A stretch of 25,475 nucleotides of DNA from Bacteroidota bacterium (GCA_023391315.1 JAEWBD010000440.1:1-25475), one strand, 5' to 3'. Shown: positions 16,448 through 23,563, counted from the first letter of the stretch. The notes: generated from the letters alone by a model not told the origin. Program-made: numbers and translations.

Positions 16448-16807
16448 ATGAAACCACATAAAAATCTTGAAGCCTGGAAACAAAGCTTTAATCTTGTTAA
16501 AGAAGTATATCGAATTACTAATTCATTTCCTTTAGAAGAAAAATTTGGATTAGTGTCACAACTCAGGAGAGCTGCAGTATCTGTTCCAACAAATATTGCA
16601 GAAGGTGCAGCAAGAAGGTCGAAAAAAGAGTTTATCCAATTCTTGTATATAGCAGAAGGCTCATTAAGTGAAATTGATACATTACTTGAATTATCAATTG
16701 CACTCAATTTTATTACCATTGATTTATCTACTTCTTTATTTAATACTTTGGAAAACATTTCAAAACTTATAATTGGTTTAATTAAAAAACTTAATTCGCA
16801 GCAATAA
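16448..16807 (+). CDS. Four-helix-bundle protein (23S rRNA IVP / Avd-like family, TIGR02436 type)
   Basis: A 119-residue all-helical protein. NLEAWKQSFNLVKEVYRITNSFP at the start, QLRRAAVSVPTNIAEGAARRSKKEFIQFLYIAEGSLSEIDTLLELS in the middle and a final amphipathic helix are diagnostic of the four-helix-bundle family found in 23S rRNA intervening sequences and at many intergenic places in Bacteroidota. It is also related to Avd of diversity-generating retroelements, but no reverse transcriptase is present here. The molecular role of free-standing members is not known. The gene lies opposite to kdpA and kdpB and is bracketed by exact 10-bp inverted repeats (16407-16416 and 16818-16827), which suggests that it was inserted as a unit. 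Confidence 0.92.
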   Translation: MKPHKNLEAWKQSFNLVKEVYRITNSFPLEEKFGLVSQLRRAAVSVPTNIAEGAARRSKKEFIQFLYIAEGSLSEIDTLLELSIALNFITIDLSTSLFNTLENISKLIIGLIKKLNSQQ

Positions 16808-16838
16808 ACCGTTTACCGTTTACTGCTAACCGTTTACT
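16808..16838. repeat. Right inverted-repeat copy flanking the four-helix-bundle gene
   Basis: CCGTTTACCGTTTACTGCTAACCGTTTACTTT contains three CGTTTAC units; GTTTACTGCT at 16818-16827 is the exact inverse of the left copy. It reaches the last codons of kdpA on the minus strand (kdpA ends at 16840). Confidence 0.6.
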
Positions 16839-16839
16839 T

Positions 16840-18558
16840 TTAATGATGCATGCTGAAGTATTCGGCTATCGGGCCCAGGGCTAATGGTGGAAAATAGGAT
16901 AACGCAGTAACGATAACGATAACTGCAATCGTCATTACACCAAACGTTACACTGTCTGTTCTTAATGTACCGGCTGTTTCGGGAATATATTTTTTACCTG
17001 CCAGTGATCCTGCAATAGCAAGCGGGCCAATAATGGGAAGAAATCTTGCCAGCAATAAAACAATGCCTGTTGTAACGTTCCACCAAATATTATTATCACC
17101 CAACCCTTCAAAGCCACTGCCATTGTTAGCGTTTGCCGAGGTGTATTCGTACAGCATTTCGCTGAAGCCGTGATAGCCGGGATTGTTTAACCATGCTGAA
17201 GGCTGCACTGCCCAATCTGCATTGGCATGATGTACTACCATGTAGGCCGCAAAGGCAGTTCCCGCTTTAATTAAAAAAGCTGAAAGCAATGTAATCAAGG
17301 CTGCAATCTTTACTTCTTTGGCTTCTACTTTATGGCCTAAAAATTCGGGCGTTCGCCCAACCATCAAACCAGAAATAAATACAGCGATGATGATAAAAAT
17401 AAAATAGTTTAAAAGCCCAACGCCCACGCCGCCATATAGTGCGTTAATCATCATATCCAGCAACACAACGCCACCGCTCAAGGGCATCAAACTATCGTGC
17501 ATACCATTTACAGAACCATTGGAGGTGGATGTGGTAGCAACACTCCAGTAGGCTGTAGCAGCAGCGCCTATCCGAACTTCTTTGCCTTCCATGGCACCGG
17601 TTGCCTGCGCTATGCCGAGCCTTGTAATTTCAGGGTTGCCCTGCGTTTCAAAGTAAATGTTGTTGATAACAAAAAGCAGGTAGAAGCATGTCATTACACC
17701 AAAGATTATCCAGGCCAGTTTTTTCCTGTTGATATAATAACCCATTGCAAAAATTAATGCGATGGATATTATGGTGATGCTCCAGGCTTCAACTATATTA
17801 GTAAAGTAATTCGGATTTTCAAAAGGTACCGACGAGTTAGCGCCAAAGTATCCGCCTCCATTGGTGCCAAGCTGTTTAATGGCTATTATACCTGCAGCAG
17901 GACCCCTTGATACATGTTGTGTATCGCCCTGCAAGGTTACGATGGTGTCTTTGCCTTTATAGCTTGTTGGTGTGCCATTGAATGCCAAGATAACGGCCAC
18001 TATAAGTGACAGCGGTAGTAATATTCTTGTAATTGATTTGATAAATATGCTCCAGAAATTACCAAGGTTACTGGTAGTTTTTTCTTTAAATGCATTGAAC
18101 AGCGCCACCAAACATGCAATGCCTGTTGCAGCGCTTACAAATTGTAAAAAACAAATAACAAATGTTTGGGTTAAGTAGGTGAGTCCCGTTTCTCCTGAAT
18201 AGTGCTGGAGGTTGCAGTTTACAACAAAGCTAATAATAGTATTAAAAGCAAGATCGGGCGTTTGGCCTGGATTACCGTCAGGATTTAATGGTAATTTATC
18301 CTGGAACACCAACATAAAAAATCCATACACAAACCATACAAGATTAATGGTGAGCATGGCTTTGAGAAATTCTTTCCAGTTCATGCCTTTGGTTGGATCG
18401 ATACCGCAAACGCGAAAAATAAAACGTTCGATTGGATGCATAAAATCCATCAGCGTTCTTTCTCCGCTGAAAACCTTTGCAATGTATTTGCCTAGTGGAA
18501 TGGCTAATAAAACGGTTAGTAAAAATGTAACGATTACGCCTAATATTTCAGAGTTCAT
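16840..18558 (-). CDS. kdpA: KdpA, K+-binding and translocating subunit
   Basis: The channel-like subunit of the Kdp pump, 572 residues with about ten membrane spans, related to the KcsA/Trk superfamily. Selectivity-filter regions are visible: FVVNCNLQHYSGE (111-123), the strongly conserved GTNGGGYFGANSSVPFENP (231-249), and the later GLGDNNIWWN-type region. The N-terminus MNSEILGVIVTFLLTVLLAIPLGKYIAKVF and the C-terminal SFGVMT/YFPPLALGPIAEYF-type ending fit the family, so the protein is complete. It follows the KdpF micro-gene by 72 bp, and that gap contains another copy of the GCAGTAAAC repeat family. Confidence 0.98.
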   Translation of the reverse strand: MNSEILGVIVTFLLTVLLAIPLGKYIAKVFSGERTLMDFMHPIERFIFRVCGIDPTKGMNWKEFLKAMLTINLVWFVYGFFMLVFQDKLPLNPDGNPGQTPDLAFNTIISFVVNCNLQHYSGETGLTYLTQTFVICFLQFVSAATGIACLVALFNAFKEKTTSNLGNFWSIFIKSITRILLPLSLIVAVILAFNGTPTSYKGKDTIVTLQGDTQHVSRGPAAGIIAIKQLGTNGGGYFGANSSVPFENPNYFTNIVEAWSITIISIALIFAMGYYINRKKLAWIIFGVMTCFYLLFVINNIYFETQGNPEITRLGIAQATGAMEGKEVRIGAAATAYWSVATTSTSNGSVNGMHDSLMPLSGGVVLLDMMINALYGGVGVGLLNYFIFIIIAVFISGLMVGRTPEFLGHKVEAKEVKIAALITLLSAFLIKAGTAFAAYMVVHHANADWAVQPSAWLNNPGYHGFSEMLYEYTSANANNGSGFEGLGDNNIWWNVTTGIVLLLARFLPIIGPLAIAGSLAGKKYIPETAGTLRTDSVTFGVMTIAVIVIVTALSYFPPLALGPIAEYFSMHH

Positions 18559-18573
18559 TATTATAAATTTTTG

Positions 18574-18630
18574 TAAGCAGTAAGTAGTAAGCAGTGAACA
18601 GTTTACCGTTTACTGCTCACTATTCACTTG
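18574..18630. repeat. Imperfect hairpin of the GCAGTAAAC repeat family between kdpF and kdpA
   Basis: The left arm AAGCAGTAAGTAGTAAGCAG and the right arm, which contains GTTTACTGCTCACTATTCAC, are imperfect inverses around ACAGTTTACC. The words are the same as those flanking the four-helix-bundle gene 1.8-2.2 kb away. No coding sequence lies inside this copy. It would form a hairpin in the kdp mRNA just before the kdpA start. Confidence 0.6.
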
Positions 18631-18714
18631 CTAAAATTTTTCCGGTTTTATTAATACATATAACAGGTAAATAAAAACCGCGATGGAAATGATTAATAGA
18701 ATATTGTTTACCAT
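18631..18714 (-). CDS. kdpF: KdpF, 27-residue membrane peptide of the Kdp complex
   Basis: A 27-residue ORF (ATG at 18714, TAG at 18631) made of one hydrophobic helix, ending in YVLIKPEKF. That ending is the KdpF signature, with a short polar tail Pro-Glu-x-Phe. KdpF stabilises the KdpABC complex in the membrane and is always the first gene of kdpFABC. The gene is just ahead of kdpA on the same strand. It is too short for usual gene callers. Confidence 0.85.
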   Translation of the reverse strand: MVNNILLIISIAVFIYLLYVLIKPEKF

Positions 18715-18717
18715 GGT

Positions 18718-18801
18718 TTAGATTTTATCAAAAAATTGAATTGATTTATAACAAAGCCAGAATAAAATGAGGCCGCCGATGAAACATTCAAGTAATAGCA
18801 T
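18718..18801 (-). CDS. Predicted 27-residue membrane micro-peptide upstream of kdpF
   Basis: An ORF with ATG at 18801 and TAA at 18718, three bases before the kdpF start. It encodes MLLLECFIGGLILFWLCYKS followed by IQFFDKI, a single hydrophobic helix with a basic/aromatic tail. Its length and layout are like KdpF. I do not recognise a family. The call rests on hydrophobicity and the tight tandem spacing, so it may be chance. Confidence 0.45.
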   Translation of the reverse strand: MLLLECFIGGLILFWLCYKSIQFFDKI

Positions 18802-18811
18802 AATTTTTATT

Positions 18812-18922
18812 TTATTGATGTATAATAATTTTGATAAGATTGCTGCCTACTGCAATACCTAAAATGAAACCATGTACAATGGTTGCAGGATGTATTCGGT
18901 TTTTAAACAAATTCCATTGCAT
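18812..18922 (-). CDS. Predicted 36-residue membrane micro-peptide in the kdp leader
   Basis: An ORF with ATG at 18922 and TAA at 18812, ten bases before the next micro-ORF. The product starts MQWNLFKNRIHPATIVHGFI and continues with LGIAVGSNLIKIIIHQ: a polar, basic head and one hydrophobic span with small residues (GIAVGS). The composition looks selected and not random. No family is recognised. It could help Kdp assembly or act as a leader peptide. Confidence 0.5.
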   Translation of the reverse strand: MQWNLFKNRIHPATIVHGFILGIAVGSNLIKIIIHQ

Positions 18923-18926
18923 ATAC

Positions 18927-19031
18927 TTAATCAAAATGTAGTTTATGCATGATAAACGCTATCAGTGTTAATAATATCGCAACACCTACTACGATCAGAA
19001 AATCTTTTAAACGTGGTTCATACGGTTTCAT
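18927..19031 (-). CDS. Predicted 34-residue membrane micro-peptide, first ORF of the kdp transcript
   Basis: An ORF with ATG at 19031 and TAA at 18927, four bases before the next micro-ORF. It encodes a charged N-terminus (MKPYEPRLKDF), one hydrophobic helix (LIVVGVAILLTLIAFIM) and a short tail (HKLHFD). It lies directly below a sigma-54-like promoter whose predicted start point is almost at the ATG, so it would be nearly leaderless, or translation begins later. No family is recognised. Confidence 0.5.
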   Translation of the reverse strand: MKPYEPRLKDFLIVVGVAILLTLIAFIMHKLHFD

Positions 19032-19042
19032 GCTTGTGGTAA

Positions 19043-19059
19043 TGCCAAAGAAGTGCCTG
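19043..19059 (-). promoter_or_regulatory. Candidate sigma-54 promoter for the kdp operon
   Basis: On the minus strand the bases read CAGGCACTTCTTTGGCA. The invariant GG (19057-19056) and GC (19045-19044) are separated by exactly 10 bp, and GGCAC and the T before the -12 box agree with the TGGCAC-N5-TTGCA consensus. The predicted start is near 19032. No -33/-7 promoter matching the two good examples in this window was found here. The neighbouring regulator carries the GAFTGA loop needed to work with sigma-54. Confidence 0.55.
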
Positions 19060-19154
19060 TTTACAAGTAAATTTTTTAACAGGCCTGAAGCATGTGCTGC
19101 ATAAGGGTTTCAGGTTTTTAATTGTCAAAAGCCTGTAAATACCAAAACAGAAAA

Positions 19155-19194
19155 CCCTTTCATTTTGAAAGGGTATATTTTCAAAATGAAAGGG
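19155..19194. promoter_or_regulatory. Tandem dyad: candidate enhancer site of the NtrC-type regulator, or terminator of its gene
   Basis: Bases 19155-19173 are an 8-3-8 dyad (CCCTTTCA and TGAAAGGG arms). Bases 19179-19194 repeat the core as TTTCA-AAA-TGAAAGGG, with centres at 19164 and 19085+100, that is 21 bp apart, two helical turns. The centre of the whole is about 142 bp upstream of the predicted sigma-54 start, the usual enhancer distance. The whole can also fold as a hairpin with 16-bp arms, followed on the minus strand by TTTTCTGTTTT, so termination of the regulator gene is a real alternative. Confidence 0.5.
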
Positions 19195-19328
19195 TGAAGT
19201 CCAATCCCGAATCCCTTTGGGCAGGCCTGCCTAAATGGAAGAACTTATAAACACATAGTAATTTGAAGTTGCTGGCTAAAATGGGCAGCTTATTCTTTTC
19301 CTCCACAAAGGAAGAAGTTAGGCGGGTG

Positions 19329-20654
19329 CTATAGTTGATATTCTTCCAATTTTCTATATAAGGTTGTTAGTCCGATTCCCAAATATTCCGCAGCTCTTGT
19401 TTTGTTGCCTTTTGTATACTGTAATACTTTTTGAATATGTTTTTTTTCAACACTCATCAAGCTCAGGCTTTTTAAAGAAGGTGCATTGTCTTGTATTTGG
19501 ATTTCGTAAGGCAAGTGCTCTGGCAGGATGGAATCATCTGCTAAAATAACAGCCCGCTGCATCACATTCCTCAACTCCCGGATATTTCCTTTCCATGAAT
19601 AATTCTTTAAGAGATTTAAAGCTTCTTTACTTAATTGAATATTGCCTTTGTTTTCTTCGTGTGCATAGATATTGATAAAATGATTTGCCAATGCGGGGAT
19701 ATCATCAACCCTTTGTCTTAACGCTGGCAGATGAATGGAAAAAACATTTAAACGATAAAACAAATCTTCCCTGAAGGTTGCTTCTTCAATAGATTTTTTT
19801 AGTTCCTTATTTGTGGCAGCAATAACGCGAACATTTACTTTTGATGCCTTCGTATCGCCTAGTTTTATAAACTCGCCGCTTTCCAAAACACGTAACAGTT
19901 TTGCCTGCAAATCAATATTCATGTCACCAATTTCATCTAAAAATAAAGTACCTCCGTCTGCTGCTTCAATTAGGCCTTTTTTTTCTTTAAGAGCACCGGT
20001 AAACGCCCCCTGTAAATGACCAAACAATTCACTTTCCAGCAACTCTTTTGAAAAAGTACTGCAATTAATGGCAACAAATGCTTTGACGCTTCTTTTACTG
20101 CTGTTATGTATTGCATTTGCAAAAATTTCTTTACCTGTTCCGGTTTCTCCTGTAAGTAAAACAGTAGCATCGGTTGCTGATATTTTTTTGGCAAGAGCTA
20201 TAGCTTGGTGTATTGATTCACTTTTACCTATAATTCTTTCGAAGCCGCCCGTATGATCTTTAATCTTTACAGATGTTTTTTTATTGAGAATAGCTTTATT
20301 GACAGCCTGATGCAACAATGGAATAATTTTATCATTATCATCCCCTTTTAATAAATAATCAAAAGCGCCGTTTTTCATTGCCCTGATACCATCTGGTATA
20401 TTTCCATAAGCTGTTAATAAAATCACTTCATAAGATGGGTATTTTGTCTTCACCTCTTTAATAAAATCAACGCCACTGCCATCGGGAAGTTTTACATCAC
20501 ATACTATCACATCAAATTCCTGCCTTTGTAAAACTTTAGCAGCAAATTTTAAATTGCCAGCCTGAAAAACGGTAAAGCCTTCAAGGCTTATTATTCGTGA
20601 CAGCAGGCTGCGAAGCTTTTCCTCATCATCTATCAGTAAGATATTTCCATTCAT
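19329..20654 (-). CDS. Sigma-54-dependent response regulator (NtrC family: REC, AAA+, Fis HTH)
   Basis: A 441-residue activator. The receiver domain (1-about 120) has the acidic pair DDEE (9-12), phospho-acceptor Asp53 in VCDVKLPDGSG, and Lys103. The AAA+ domain has Walker A GETGTGKE (169-176), the sigma-54 contact loop GAFTGA (216-221), Walker B GGTLFLDE (234-241) and an arginine-finger region FREDLFYRLNV. The C-terminal Fis-type helix-turn-helix is GNKTRAAEYLGIGLTTLYRKL (416-436). All residues for phosphorylation and sigma-54 activation are intact. It heads the kdp locus on the same strand and probably takes the place of KdpE, receiving phosphate from the kinase at the other end of the locus. 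A dyad in the gap below the gene is a candidate binding site. Confidence 0.95.
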   Translation of the reverse strand: MNGNILLIDDEEKLRSLLSRIISLEGFTVFQAGNLKFAAKVLQRQEFDVIVCDVKLPDGSGVDFIKEVKTKYPSYEVILLTAYGNIPDGIRAMKNGAFDYLLKGDDNDKIIPLLHQAVNKAILNKKTSVKIKDHTGGFERIIGKSESIHQAIALAKKISATDATVLLTGETGTGKEIFANAIHNSSKRSVKAFVAINCSTFSKELLESELFGHLQGAFTGALKEKKGLIEAADGGTLFLDEIGDMNIDLQAKLLRVLESGEFIKLGDTKASKVNVRVIAATNKELKKSIEEATFREDLFYRLNVFSIHLPALRQRVDDIPALANHFINIYAHEENKGNIQLSKEALNLLKNYSWKGNIRELRNVMQRAVILADDSILPEHLPYEIQIQDNAPSLKSLSLMSVEKKHIQKVLQYTKGNKTRAAEYLGIGLTTLYRKLEEYQL

Positions 20655-20927
20655 AATTGCAAAGATGATATATTACAAATGAAGGTAGATACCAACATCT
20701 GGAAATCTTCTGATATGCTTTTAGTTGTGAAAGAATCATACCTCCTGGCGGGAAAATAATACCGCAACATTATAATAGGGCCGCGGCTGTTATCCGAAAA
20801 TAGGAGAATAGTTGCGCTAAACAATACCTTATAGGCGAATAAAGCAGAGTAGCCGGTACAAACCTCTAACCCGGGAAAGCTTGCAACTTCGCCATATCTA
20901 TCATAAAGTTTACTGCTTTCATTATCA

Positions 20928-21953
20928 TCAATTAAAATTTTTCATAAAAATTCCTGCCTTAAGCTCTTTACCCGCTGAAATTGATGACGGGTTTAAATAG
21001 TTCTTCGGAATACCTTCCGCGGTTATTTCATTCAATATCACCTTTCCGTTCTTTTGAATATTATTTTCTGTGGGTTTATTTAAGGTATCAGGTTCAATTA
21101 CGTCACCATTAAATCCTAAATAATATTTATTGTCAGCAAAAACCGAATTGCTAAAAATATAGTTCTGCCGTGTACCTTTATAGCCAACGATAGCATAATT
21201 GCTGTTGGCTATAATGTTATTCCGAAATATGAAAGGAAGCCCGGCATCTTCCCCATAACCAAACCAAAATGCAGCTTCATAAGCGCCATAGATAATGGAA
21301 TGAGTCAGTGAAAAATCTTTCACGTTTAAAAAACTTAATACTGCATTTTTGCAATTATAAAATATACAGTGATCGATATGAATACCTTCCCCTTGTGCAA
21401 AAATGGCCCCCTGTATGGCAGCGGAATTTTTTTCGCCTATAAAATAGCATTGCGAAATCTCCAGGTTTTTTAATGCTTTATCTTTTCTTTCAATTGCATA
21501 GAAATATTCTGATGACGGATTAGGATTACCTAAGAATTTAATTCCCTTTATACTTACGTTATTTCTTTCAATCTCTATAGCAATGCTGGCGTGCTGCAGC
21601 TTTCCGGCCCTGTTGCTGTCTGCAGTTACTTGTATTACCGGCATTTTTACAGGTAACCAGTTCGTGTCGTCAGGCATTATTAACGCTTCGATTGAGTAAT
21701 TATTTACAAGCGCGGAACCTTCAATCAATAACGGGCGGGTAAGCGTATATAGTCCCGGCGCTAATTTTATCACAACGTCCTTCTTATCCTGAAACTTATT
21801 TGCCCTGTTAACGGCATCTTCAATACTTAACAACGGTTCTTCCATAGTTCCCCTGGCAGAGGGTTTACCACTGTTTACATCCACAAATAATATTTGTGCA
21901 GATAAGTGTTTACCCGAACAAAAAACTGCTATTAACATAAACAGATACTTCAT
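20928..21953 (-). CDS. Exported right-handed parallel beta-helix protein
   Basis: A 341-residue secreted protein of the pectate-lyase-like or NosD/Pel superfamily fold. The signal peptide MKYLFMLIAVFCSGKHLSAQ ends in SAQ. The opening FVDVNSGKPSARGTMEEPLLSIEDAVNRA is the usual start of such proteins (substrate-side DUF1565-like segment with a G-T-x-x-x-P-x-x-S/T-I-x-x-A pattern), followed by repeated beta-helix coils such as NVSIKGIKFLG, KNLEISQCYFIG, IHIDHCIFYNC, FSLTHSIIYG and FIFRNNIIANSNYAIVG. No catalytic lyase motif and no type IX sorting domain is visible, so the activity is unknown. It may bind or modify polysaccharide. Confidence 0.85.
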   Translation of the reverse strand: MKYLFMLIAVFCSGKHLSAQILFVDVNSGKPSARGTMEEPLLSIEDAVNRANKFQDKKDVVIKLAPGLYTLTRPLLIEGSALVNNYSIEALIMPDDTNWLPVKMPVIQVTADSNRAGKLQHASIAIEIERNNVSIKGIKFLGNPNPSSEYFYAIERKDKALKNLEISQCYFIGEKNSAAIQGAIFAQGEGIHIDHCIFYNCKNAVLSFLNVKDFSLTHSIIYGAYEAAFWFGYGEDAGLPFIFRNNIIANSNYAIVGYKGTRQNYIFSNSVFADNKYYLGFNGDVIEPDTLNKPTENNIQKNGKVILNEITAEGIPKNYLNPSSISAGKELKAGIFMKNFN

Positions 21954-22476
21954 CTATTCTTATTTAAATATTGTTTGCATCTTTTAAAACTTACTTCATC
22001 TTTTACGTATAACCTAATGAGCCTGGCGCAGGCGAATCCTATGTTTAAGCCTGCAATATTGATGAAGGAATAAATCCTGTGTTGTACAAGATTTTTAAAT
22101 GCGGTCTTAAAATATTTTTAAATATAAAATCACAATGCAAATGCCAAGACATAAATGCATGTTTTTAAATGATTTAGAAATGAATATTCAGGTAAACTGT
22201 CCGATACTGAACATTTTTTGCACGCACCTGAACATGTTGGAGATGTATTATGTGGTTGCTCATCTTACTAATTCAATGGCACAACAAGACGGAGATTCGG
22301 GAAAGAAGAATTTGGTACATTAGCTTTGATAGCACGAATTTTCTGCTGCAATTACTGATTTTGGAAAACTTAATTCAACAAAGATGCCATAACCGCTGTA
22401 ACATAAAGTCCCGCTGACAATCGCCATTGCATGATGAAATTGCAAAGAATTGTAGCTATGCAACTAACTTTCATTA
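21954..22476. other. Non-coding stretch with no gene seen
   Basis: AT-rich DNA with short ORFs only. A 62-codon plus-strand ORF at 22135-22323 has an unusual Cys/Met/His-rich composition and no recognisable motif, so it is not called. No promoter of the TTTG-N19-TAnnTTTG type was found here. Confidence 0.5.
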
Positions 22477-22883
22477 ATGCCAGCCATTTGGGCACATATC
22501 CATAATGCAAGGGAAGATCAGCAGCACCGGAACGCCTCATGTATGTAAAATCAACCCGAAAATTGCGGACGGGATTACAATAAAGCTTTAAAAGAATCTT
22601 TACTAAACCGGAACGATATTGAAATACCGATATCCATTCCACCATCAGCGCCATTTACAGAATTTATTCCTTTCAATGATTTAGCTTTCTTTGACAGGCT
22701 TTGTTATTCAATTTTACCGGAATATAAAGGTGCGTTTACTGAAGGTTCGATGGTTATTTCCTGGATACCTGGAAGAAAAATAATGAAGCCTTGCAATAAC
22801 AGCTCATACAGCCTGATGATTATTTTGAATATCCGGCCGGTGTATTTTTTGGGTTTCGTTACAATCTTATTTGCAGGTGGTAG
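22477..22883 (+). pseudogene. Probable decayed gene of unknown function
   Basis: The plus strand carries protein-like text broken into pieces. From ATG 22477 the frame gives MPAIWAHIHNAREDQQHRNA and reaches TAA at 22546, then continues in the same frame with NQPENCGRDYNKALKESLLN, RNDIEIPISIPPSAPFTEFI and DLAFFDRLCYSILPEYKGAF. Near 22755 a frameshift gives better text in another frame, FLDTWKKNNEALQ, a TAA at 22797-22799, then QLIQPDDYFEYPAGVFFGFR and YNLICRW before TAG at 22881. The pattern (two internal stops and one frameshift) fits a gene in decay. I do not recognise the family. Sequencing error or chance remain possible. Confidence 0.45.
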
Positions 22884-22915
22884 CAAAAGTTCGCAACTTT
22901 AATCAAAAAGTCTTG

Positions 22916-23308
22916 ATGGATACAAGCGAAAACAGGAATAAGGCTGCCGGGCCCGCTGATTATCTTGCCAATGAACGGACGTTTTTAGCCTGGATACGAA
23001 CCAGCATAGCACTGATGGGTTTTGGATTTGTCATTGTGAAGTTTGCGCTTTTTATACGGCAAATCACAGCCGCTCTTGGAGAAAAAGTTCCAGTACCAGC
23101 AAAAGGTTATTCTGCCGTGATTGGAGTAACAATGGTTGCTTTAGGCGCCCTCATGGCAACATTTGCTTATATCCGCTACCGGAATATAGAAAAGCAACTT
23201 AACAGTAACGCTTATTTTCCATCCCGCTGGCTCTCTGTTTTGGTAACACTGGGCATAGTGATTGGTGCCATTCTGCTGATTTTTTACCTCTTACCTAATA
23301 TCAGGTAG
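22916..23308 (+). CDS. DUF202/YidH-family small inner-membrane protein
   Basis: A 130-residue membrane protein of the DUF202 (YidH) family. The signature DYLANERTFLAWIRTSIALMGFGFVIVKF near the N-terminus is the conserved core, and three hydrophobic spans are seen (about 30-50, 66-90 and 104-125). The function of the family is not established. A longer reading frame opens with TTG at 22871, but the ATG at 22916 gives a start close to the conserved core as in other members, and the extra residues overlap the presumed pseudogene tail, so 22916 is preferred. It stands alone on the plus strand. Confidence 0.88.
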   Translation: MDTSENRNKAAGPADYLANERTFLAWIRTSIALMGFGFVIVKFALFIRQITAALGEKVPVPAKGYSAVIGVTMVALGALMATFAYIRYRNIEKQLNSNAYFPSRWLSVLVTLGIVIGAILLIFYLLPNIR

Positions 23309-23563
23309 TGAAGTGCTTAACAACAAAGGGGCGTACCGTAACTATCCTTCATCAATTCATTTACAAGGTCCTTCATTTTTTGCAGGCCCGTAATAGCAAT
23401 ATGTAATGCATCCTGTTTCTAATAGGTTTCAGTTGATTTTTTATAAAAAGAGCAGTTAATAGCTGCTACGTATTTTATTATTAAAGCAGAAACCATTTAT
23501 AGTACAGATAGTTGAAGTACTGGATTGTGATGCAATAACCGTACAAGAAAATTCCGGATTAAA

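Noticed and set aside
16448..16807. Part of a diversity-generating retroelement (Avd-like four-helix bundle)
   Set aside because: No reverse transcriptase, template repeat or variable-repeat target gene is present in the window. The family is mostly found without them.
19221..19232. The GGCAGGCCTGCC palindrome in the kdp regulatory gap
   Set aside because: It is short and has no partner site. It lies farther from the promoter than the better dyad, so it is not called an operator.
22135..22323. A 62-codon plus-strand ORF in the long gap
   Set aside because: No motif, no promoter, no neighbour relation, and odd Met/Cys content. It is possible but not supported.
22871..22915. A longer DUF202 protein starting at TTG 22871
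   Set aside because: The ATG at 22916 fits the family length, and the extra codons overlap the tail of the probable pseudogene.
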